Assembly: GCA_021927905.1 (NCBI GenBank)
Contig: BLLK01000062.1
Span: forward strand, 1,488,001-1,552,000
DNA length: 64,000 nt
DNA from: Chaetoceros tenuissimus
Taxonomy: Eukaryota > Bacillariophyta > Thalassiosirophyceae > Chaetocerotales > Chaetocerotaceae
Direction of reading: 5' to 3'
Shown here: positions 56,778 to 64,000 of the stretch, in pieces
Position numbering within the stretch: position 1 is the first letter of the stretch
How the letters are laid out: each line of letters begins with the position of its first letter
Position numbers and translations under genes: made by a program
Notes under the pieces: generated by a model
What the model was told of the DNA's origin: nothing
Databases searched by the model: none
What the model saw: only the letters and a program-made list of their open reading frames with translations

Positions 56778-58073
56778 TCATAATTCAGCACTACCTCTGT
56801 TGTCACTATGCGTCCCCTCCATATTATTTGATTCTACCTCGCTTGCATCCGGTGTTTCTTCATTTGCCTTGATATCTTCAATCCACATAGTCATATTCTT
56901 TCGAATCTCTTCAGGATCTATGTAATATTCTTCTTCATCTATCTTTACATCATTTGGATTGCTCAAATGAACATGTATCTTTGGAATCAGCTTTGTCAAG
57001 AAACTTTTGTCAACATTTCCCATTGCATCTGTAATCATTAATTCAATTTGAGAATTCCAAAACGATCGCTCTGAAGAAAAGTCTGATTTTGTGTTATCGG
57101 CTTCGATCATGTCTGCTATTGTAAGAGCAACGTCGTATGCTGATGTACAAAATTGAAAGTCACCACTGTTGTTTGGTCTAGGGTATTTACATCTGGACAA
57201 TTGTCTTTTGAGAATATGCGTCATCAACCCCAAAGCCTGATGGGTTTTCATATCATCATGATGAAATGGATATTTTATAAAGAGTTGTCTAGCACGTTCC
57301 AGTGCTCTAGATGGTCGATGTACGTATTCAACTGGTGTCATGATCCATGATTCTAAATATGTCCCAAGGGTTGTTAAAGTCATTTGCTTCCCTACAGGAG
57401 TGAACCCTGATGATATAATATAGATACCAACGGAACCCAGTACAACGGAACCAATCAGTATCCTGTAAGTATTATCCGTATATTTTCGAAACAAATAAAG
57501 TCCAAATAATATTTCTGCTGTCACAAAGAATGTAGATGGCCGATAGTAAATGAATGGATCTTCTACATCTGCAAACTTGAGTCGCTTCAACCTATCTATT
57601 GCAAGCCCGAGATAGTTTCTCTGCCTCTCAATCATCTTTTGTTGATTTTGTAACATACTCACATATCGATTTTTAGTAGTTTTTTCGATATCAGACAATG
57701 GTTTGTACTGTTTCATATATTCCAGTGCAATTAAAGGATGACCTGCATTGCTCAAGGCGTCTATTCCATCAAGGAAATCAAGTAATTCTTCAAAATCACC
57801 TGGAAGCTGATCCATAGGATTTGCATTTGGTTGAGTAGTGTATGTGAATTCAAAAGCATTCTTCATGAATTCACTTTCTTGATCAATTTGCACACGTTTA
57901 TCCCACTGTCCTAGTAGAGAGTAAAGTCTAGCAATCTTCCTAGGGTCTTTTCGTATTTCTATGGTCTTGACATATACACCAGTGTAGAATAGACCGGCTA
58001 TGGCTATCCGATAAGTATACAGCACTCCAAGTCCAAGAAGTGTTAGACCAGCCTTTACCTTTAGTGATGGCAT
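56778..58073 (-). CDS. Unrecognised 431-residue membrane protein
   Basis: Intronless. Not recognised. The N-terminus is a membrane anchor (GLTLLGLGVLYTYRIAIAGL) and a second hydrophobic pair lies at about 185-228 (STFFVTAEILFGLYLF and ILIGSVVLGSVGIYIIS). Between them is a soluble helical domain (about 35-180). The C-terminal 200 residues are soluble, with four Cys or His spots and an acidic tail ending GTHSDNRGSAEL. It has no plastid leader. An ER or mitochondrial membrane protein is possible. Confidence 0.7.
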   Translation of the reverse strand: MPSLKVKAGLTLLGLGVLYTYRIAIAGLFYTGVYVKTIEIRKDPRKIARLYSLLGQWDKRVQIDQESEFMKNAFEFTYTTQPNANPMDQLPGDFEELLDFLDGIDALSNAGHPLIALEYMKQYKPLSDIEKTTKNRYVSMLQNQQKMIERQRNYLGLAIDRLKRLKFADVEDPFIYYRPSTFFVTAEILFGLYLFRKYTDNTYRILIGSVVLGSVGIYIISSGFTPVGKQMTLTTLGTYLESWIMTPVEYVHRPSRALERARQLFIKYPFHHDDMKTHQALGLMTHILKRQLSRCKYPRPNNSGDFQFCTSAYDVALTIADMIEADNTKSDFSSERSFWNSQIELMITDAMGNVDKSFLTKLIPKIHVHLSNPNDVKIDEEEYYIDPEEIRKNMTMWIEDIKANEETPDASEVESNNMEGTHSDNRGSAEL

Positions 58074-58695
58074 GGTAAGTATTGAGAATTGATATTTGGC
58101 TTGGTTCGAGACAGTAAAGGCTTCAAAGAAGAAGAACGCGATGAGGCCTCAGATACTGGAAATAAATGGTAGGCCTGGCTCACACTTACGGAAAGTATGT
58201 AATGAGATGTTGTTGTTTTGGATTGTACCTACTTATCATCAAATAGATGAAAGATTCCATTCATTTTCTTTTCACATCTGTGGTCTGTGGTCTACCATGG
58301 TTTGAAAAGTTCAAAACTTCATCCGGGTTGCCTAAATTTTTATTTTACCCCGGATTTTTCCAATTTGGAAATTTCGTCCAAAAAAAGATGACGTGTCATC
58401 AAAACCGGTCGAGGCTTACGTACGTATCATAGATACTGACCTTCTATTTCTATGCCTTCCCTATTTTTTTCTCTTCTCTATTCACTCTTCCTCATTATCC
58501 TACTTCGTCCTTTGTCGGATGATGCAATCGCGAGCGAAATGCGTTGAATCATCAAGCACGTGTACGTACATGGTACTTCCAATTAATTATTGAACTAATT
58601 TGAAGAACATCTGGAACTTCTTTTAGTTTCTAATCAATAAAGATCACTACTCATAATTCTACAAAGACTATCAGTTGTATCTATAATCTATAGCA
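58074..58695. promoter_or_regulatory. Divergent intergenic region
   Basis: Upstream regions of the 431-residue gene (minus) and the ABC transporter (plus). ACGTACGTA steps occur at about 58419 and 58562, but I see no repeat, RNA gene or coding fragment. Confidence 0.3.
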
Positions 58696-61600
58696 ATGTC
58701 TCTCGAAGCGAAGAACGCTCGAGTGTACGACACTAGCGATGGAGTAGAAGTTCTTGACCTTTCGAAACCAGCTGATGATGGCGAAAAAAAGGAAGAGATG
58801 GGACCTCTCTCTGGAGCTATGGATGTCTTTAGCAAGTTTGGCCAAACCAAAAAGATCAAGCTATTGCGTTTCCTGGGAATCATTTGTTCCATTGTATCTG
58901 GTGCAGTTGTAAGTATTCTACTAGTTGTCTTGCTCATTTGTTGATTTATCATCATTGTTTTAACACGCATTTGGCTTTTATCATGATTTATTACTCTAGT
59001 ATCCTATCATGGCCTTTTATTTCTCAAAGAGTTTTGAAAAATTGGGTGCTTCAACAGAAGATTCTAACTTCCTCTCTGATATCACTGAAATGGTGATTAT
59101 TTTCCTTATCCTTGGTGTCGTAGGATTTGTCTTTCTTGTGTGGCAGAGTACATGTCTTGAGATTGCAGCTTCGGAATCTACTGCTGATTACAAAATTCAA
59201 TGGTTCAATGCTCTTCTTCGTCAAGATATGGCTTACTACGATATCAAGGATGTTTCATCTCAAGCTACCGTTGTGAGTGCGAGTGCTGCGAAATACAAAA
59301 AGTGAGTATTGCTTTTCTTTCCTATGCTAGTATATTTTGTATTTTCAATCTTGTCATCGGCTCACAAAATGTATTTTGTTCAGGGGAACCGGAAGAAAGT
59401 TTGGTGAAGGTATTCAATTTACTACTACTGTGATTGGAGGTTTTATTTATGCATTTTACGTTTCATGGAGAGTCAGTTTGTTGATTCTTACTACTGTCCC
59501 TCTCATGGCTGGATCGGCAGCTTTCATGATGACTGTCACCACCAAGCAAACTGAACGTAAGAATAAAGATTATGCGGAAACTGGAGGAATTGTTTACTCC
59601 ACCATATCTGCTGTCCGTACTGTTTTTTCATTGAATGCTGCAGAGACTATGATTGAAAAGTTCAAGGCTGCAACAAAGAGATCATATGAAAATTCTGTAT
59701 CTTTTAATTACTTGGTTGGTTTCGGAAGTGGAGCAATGATGGCATCTTTCCTTGCAAGTTACATTGTTTTGACTTTGTATGGAGCATTCCTCTTGTACAA
59801 ACAAGTTGATAAAGAAGGTTGCGATCCGTCAAATACCTTGAGTAATCCTGATTTCGATTATTTCAATGAATCTTGTACTACTGTTGGTACAGAAGTGTTT
59901 GGGGCATTGATGGGAATTTCATTCGGCGCTATGGGGCTTGCACAGATCTCAAATGCTGTTGAAGCTTTCACCGGAGCCAGAGCTGCTTGTCACCCAGCTC
60001 TTGAAGCAATTAACCGTACTGTTGGCAATGACTCTTCAAAAACCACCGATGTTGAGGCTGGAACTGAGAAACATAGAGCTGACATTGCACTTCCAAAGTA
60101 TGTCATTGATTCAACTTCTGACGAAGGAAAGAAGCCTGACCCTGCCAGTGTAAGAGGTGAAATTGTTTTCAACAACGTCAATTTTGCATACCCTACTCGT
60201 CATGAAACACTTGTTTTCAATGGTTTCAATCTGACTGTTGAAGCAGGAAAAGTAAGTTCGAAAATATGTGACATTTTTCTTTTTGACAGTTCGCTTCAAT
60301 TTCTAAAATTTTATCTGCCATGTTTTTCTAGACCGTTGCTCTTGTAGGACCATCCGGTTCAGGAAAGAGTACTGTAAGTTTAATGCTGTCAAAGTATGCT
60401 GTTGTGATTAGTCGTATCAATAACTAACTTTTTCAAAACATAGACTGTCTCCCTTGTTGAAAGATTTTACGATCCTACCGCAGGTTCTGTTACCCTTGAT
60501 GGAGTTGATCTTCGTGATCTCAATGTCAGCTGGCTTCGTGAACAAATCGGATTGGTATCTCAAGAGCCTCAATTATTTGCAAGATCTATTCGTGAAAACA
60601 TTGCATACGGCATGGAAGGGGCTACAGATGAGGACATCATTAGTGCAGCAAAGAGTGCAAATGCACATGATTTTATCATGCAATTCCCTGCTGGATATGA
60701 TACTCTTGTAGGTGATAAAGGCTCTCAGCTTTCTGGAGGCCAAAAACAAAGAATGTACGTTTTTTCGCCAATTTTTTTTCATGGAACTTTTTTGTGACTT
60801 ATTTCAACATTCATTCATGGAACTTTTTTGTGACTTATTACGACATTCAATCATGGAACTTCCAATGTACATAAACCCTCATCTAACTCTATTTTTCTCA
60901 CGCACGCACAGAGCTATAAGTCGAATCTTACTCAAAAATCCAAAGATCCTTCTTTTGGATGAGGCTACATCTGCTCTTGATTCCGAAAGTGAATATGTTG
61001 TTCAAGAGGCTCTTGACAAACTTCTAGGAAAGGGAAATAGAACTACTATTGTAATTGCACATCGTTTATCTACTATTCGTAATGCGGATATGATTGCAGT
61101 GGTCAAGGATGGAGTTGTTGTTGAGACCGGCACCCATTCTTCTCTACTTGAATTGGATAGTGAATACGCGAAGCTTGTAGAAGCTCAAACTTCAAAGGCA
61201 GATAGCAAGACACCATCTTCTGCAAATCTTAGCGCACTTCCTGAGATCAGTGATCATGTTTTATCTTTGGGTGGAAACGGTCAAATTGAGTTCCGTGACG
61301 TACACTTTCATTATCCAACTCGACCAAATGTGAAGATTTTTAAGGGCCTCAACTTGAATATCCAAGCAGGAGAAACTTTGGCTCTTGTCGGACCTAGGTG
61401 AGTTATGCTTTGATAATGTTCACGATAGGTTCAAAGTATTGAATCAAGACTCACTGCGAGATTTTCATTTGTTAGTGGAGGAGGAAAGTCCTCCGTGATT
61501 TCCTTGATCGAACGCTTTTATGATCCTATTGAAGGAGGTGTTTTCTTTGAAGGAAATGACATCAGGGACCTCAACATTAAGTCGTACAGAGATCAGCTTG

Positions 61601-63568
61601 GATATGTATCTCAGGAGCCAACATTATTCAACACTACTATTGCAGAAAATATCAAGTTTGGAAAGCCTGATGCTACGCAGGACGAAATCGAAGATGCTGC
61701 GAGACAAGCCAATGCTCACGACTTCATCATGAGCTTTCCGAATGGTTATGATACTGAAGTTGGAGAGAATGCAACTCAGATCTCTGGCGGGCAAAAACAG
61801 GTGCGTATGACGGCTTGAAAACACAGCGGAGCATCAGAAATAGTTTTCCTTGGTCTCCTCTTTCGATTGCGTCCACAACGAGCCAAATCGAGCAGGTAGA
61901 TCATGAGACATGATGCTTTTACAGTGACCACCTGGGTTCGATCCCCACCTAATTCCAACTGAAAACAGCTTGATTCATGGAACTTCAAATGTACATAAAC
62001 CCTCATCTAACTCTATTTTTCTCGCACACACACAGAGAATTGCGATTGCACGTGCTATCATCAAGAAACCAAAGGTTCTCATCCTTGATGAAGCTACTTC
62101 GGCACTTGACACTGAATCTGAAAGAATCGTTCAGGAAGCTATTGACCGTTTGATGCAATCCAAGAACCAGACAATCATTGTTATTGCTCATCGCTTGTCT
62201 ACTATTGTAGGAGCTGATAGAATCGCAGTGATTGCTGATGGTGTTCTCAAGGAAATCGGAAGTCATTCCGAACTCATGAACAAGCCAGATGGAAGATACA
62301 AGAGACTTGTTGAGTTCCAGAATATGACTGGAGCTGAGAAGAAATCCAAGGTCAAGAAGGATGACGAAGAGGAGGAGAACAAACTTATCGACACCTCATC
62401 TCACCATGTGGCTGAGACCGAAGAAGAAAAGCAGAAGGAAAAAGAACAAAGTGATAGAGCCAAAGTACTAGCAAAGGACGACATTGGATATTTCTTTGTT
62501 GGGGCGATTGGTGCTATTTTGGCAGGTCTAGTTTTCCCTTGTTGGGGTATCGTTTTTGCTTTCATGATTGAGCTTTTGTTCCGCCCGGTATTCAACTGTG
62601 ATCCCGATGATCCTGAATTTACCGCCCCTTTTACCCAAACCACTTATGATAACTACTTTTATCTTGAAGGTTTCCAAAGTTGTCCTGAGTATTGGAAGAG
62701 TGAGGCTGATGCTATCCAGGATCTTTCCCTGAAAGTTATGTATGGATGGCTCGGTTTGATGGCAAGTACTCTTCTTGGTAATGTGCTTCTATTCTATGGA
62801 TTTGGAACTGCAACAGAAAGAATGAACAAGCGCGTTCGTGACTCAATTTTTGTAGCTTTGATGCGTCAGGATATGGCGTACTATGATACACACCCAATTG
62901 CAAAGCTTTCAGCTCAAATTGAAGATGATGCTGCTATGATGCATTCATTCAGTGGAGAGCCAATTAGAACTTTGACAATGACTTCCGCATCAGTACTTGT
63001 CGGTCTCGTCCTCTCGTTTGTTTATATGTGGCCTTTTGCTGCAATGACTTTACTCATTCTTCCATTCCTTTCATTTGGAGCTTACATGGAGATGAAGATG
63101 TACATGGGAGAAGATGAAGGTGCTGAGGCTCCAAAGGAAGGAGAAGATAGTGCTGGGGCAATTGTAGTGGAGACTCTTTTGAGCATTCGTACTGTTGCTT
63201 CTCTGGCGATCCAAAAGATGAGAGCAGAAGAATACGAAAATGCATTGAAGCGTGAAGATCCAATGTCTGTAAAGACTAATCTATTGAAGGGAGCAGCAAC
63301 TGGTCTTGGTTTCCTCGTACAGCTTTGGGGGATGGGATTCATGTTCTGGTGGGGAGGATGGGTCCTTCAAAACTACGGCAACTTTACTTACCGTGCGTAC
63401 CTTATTTCCATGTTTTCGCTACTTTTCTCTCTTTCTGGAATGAGTGTAGCATTCATGGGAGCAACTGACAAAGCAAAGGCTAAGGTTGCTGCTGACCGTA
63501 TCTTTGCGTTGATTGATAGAGAGTCTCCAATCAACTCCATTAGTGATGAGGGCAAGAAGTTTGTCTAA
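58696..63568 (+). CDS. ABCB-like exporter with order TMD1-NBD1-NBD2-TMD2
   Basis: Eight exons (58696-58908, 59000-59301, 59384-60251, 60332-60373, 60444-60754, 60912-61397, 61476-61800, 62036-63568) give 1359 residues. TMD1 spans about 55-350. NBD1 has [37 protein letters not shown] and IAHRLST. NBD2 follows directly (GPSGGGKSS at about 738-746, [35 protein letters not shown]). A charged linker leads to a complete TMD2 (about 1000-1340), and the protein stops at [10 protein letters not shown], the place where a TMD-NBD linker would begin. Canonical ABCB proteins run TMD-NBD-TMD-NBD. The 42-nt exon 4 is the Walker A strand alone. Substrate unknown; likely a lipid or drug-type exporter. Confidence 0.9.
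60779..60911 (+). repeat. 36-bp tandem repeat and shared tail in ABC intron 5
   Basis: Two full 36-bp units (starting TCATGGAACTTTTTTGTGAC) begin at 60779 and 60815, and a third diverges from 60851 after TCATGGAACTTC. From 60851 to the acceptor the 61 nt match 61975-62035 in intron 7 at all but about four positions. The tail includes CTAAC, a possible branch point. Confidence 0.85.
61860..61960 (+). repeat. tRNA-like (SINE-head-like) sequence in ABC intron 7
   Basis: Intron 7 (235 nt, the longest placed here) holds GGTTCGATCCC at 61935-61945, a good B box, after GGTAGATCATGAGAC at 61895-61909, which resembles tRNA-Lys near the anticodon arm. The A-box area (61881-61900) is degenerate and the acceptor stem cannot be closed. 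It looks like a decayed tRNA copy or SINE head, not a working tRNA. Confidence 0.5.
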
Positions 63569-63843
63569 GTTGAGCTGGTAAATCATCTTGAGTAAAGTAA
63601 ATGCATGTTTTATGAAATAAATTGAGTGTTTCATTAGAATACCATTGAAAATGCATTCGAGTATGCATGACCAAAAGTTATTTGTGTAACCGTCATATAA
63701 CAGCAATCTCATAAAAAGGATTGACTTCAACATGAAAAATGAAAAACCAAAAATGAACCTATTAAAAGAAGAAGCTTAACAAATCTTCATCATAACATCA
63801 CCACACCTATACTCTTTATTCCATCTAAATTTTTTATGTTAGG

Positions 63844-64000
63844 ATGATGAGGCTATTTCTTATTCAGATATTGCTCTGGTTGTCAATCGTGAGAGCGTCG
63901 ACTTCAACCACAAGTTCTACGAAAAATAAGATAGTCGTCGGAATAGACGGGGGAACCGAGTCAATCAGAGCGGCTTGCTTTGATGCAAATACTGGAAAGG
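63844..64000 (+). CDS. FGGY-type carbohydrate kinase, 5' end (partial)
   Basis: The first 52 codons; the gene runs off the right edge. A hydrophobic signal-like leader (MMRLFLIQILLWLSIVRAST) is followed by KIVVGIDGGTESIRAACFDA, the phosphate-1 loop of the FGGY kinases, closest to ribulokinase/xylulokinase-like enzymes (G-x-D-x-GT-x-S-x-R). Two ATGs in a row give the start. A leader on an FGGY kinase suggests plastid or secretory location, but no Ala-Phe site is clear. Confidence 0.75.
   Translation, partial: MMRLFLIQILLWLSIVRASTSTTSSTKNKIVVGIDGGTESIRAACFDANTGK

Noticed and set aside
61860-61960. Functional tRNA-Lys gene
   Set aside because: No closable acceptor stem and a degenerate A box; treated as a tRNA-derived repeat.

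Overview
The window looks like nuclear DNA of a diatom, probably a centric species with a small AT-rich genome. Genes are dense on both strands. About 35 short GT-AG introns can be placed, most of them 64-85 nt long. Many proteins begin with a signal peptide followed by an Ala-Phe type cleavage site (for example CLAF/SP, SFAF/SF, VEAF/ST), which marks plastid import in algae with secondary plastids. Three helicase-associated (HA) domains, a seipin, a plastid ThiD-ThiE fusion and a plastid LysA fit this view. I see no virus-like or LTR element and no bacterial-style operon.

Layout. 0-10 kb: the 5' end of an ARL1-type GTPase, divergent from a 2118-residue HA-domain protein that carries about twenty R-x-x-S sites and a ten-copy 105-bp tandem repeat; then an orphan EF-hand fragment and an ankyrin protein with a PP1-docking-like motif. 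10-18 kb: a plastid DUF4239-like membrane protein, a DUF262/DUF1524 (GmrSD-like) protein, a RibD-like protein that has lost its deaminase zinc ligands, a small hypothetical protein, and ARV1. 18-29 kb, mostly RNA, translation and import genes: XRN2/RAT1, ribosomal proteins uL24/L26 and eL18, mitochondrial bL12, TIM13, the KDEL receptor, and a mitochondrial protein resembling the SRP54 M domain. 29-36 kb: a 415-bp MITE, ThiD-ThiE, an unrecognised 740-residue protein, and seipin. 36-44 kb: RRP1 and RPA49 head to head, then cystathionine gamma-lyase and diaminopimelate decarboxylase. 44-58 kb: a methyltransferase, tRNA-Ile(AAT), a membrane-anchored metzincin-like protease, a DES-like desaturase, a sulfatase, mitochondrial uL3, a plastid PPR-SMR protein, and an unrecognised membrane protein. 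58-64 kb: a full-length ABCB-like transporter with an unusual domain order, then the 5' end of an FGGY kinase.

The most striking object is the ABC transporter at 58.7-63.6 kb. Its order is TMD1-NBD1-NBD2-TMD2 instead of TMD-NBD-TMD-NBD, with ATPase motifs present in both NBDs. Introns inside its two NBDs share a 61-nt 3' tail that is more alike than the exons beside it, and one of them holds a tRNA-like sequence. Other leads are a GmrSD-like protein whose HNH histidine appears replaced, a stand-alone SRP54-M-like mitochondrial protein, and three introns of 66-78 nt that are multiples of three and stop-free, so unspliced mRNA still reads through.

All gene models were built by hand from splice signals, reading frame and remembered family motifs. 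No alignment or database search was run.
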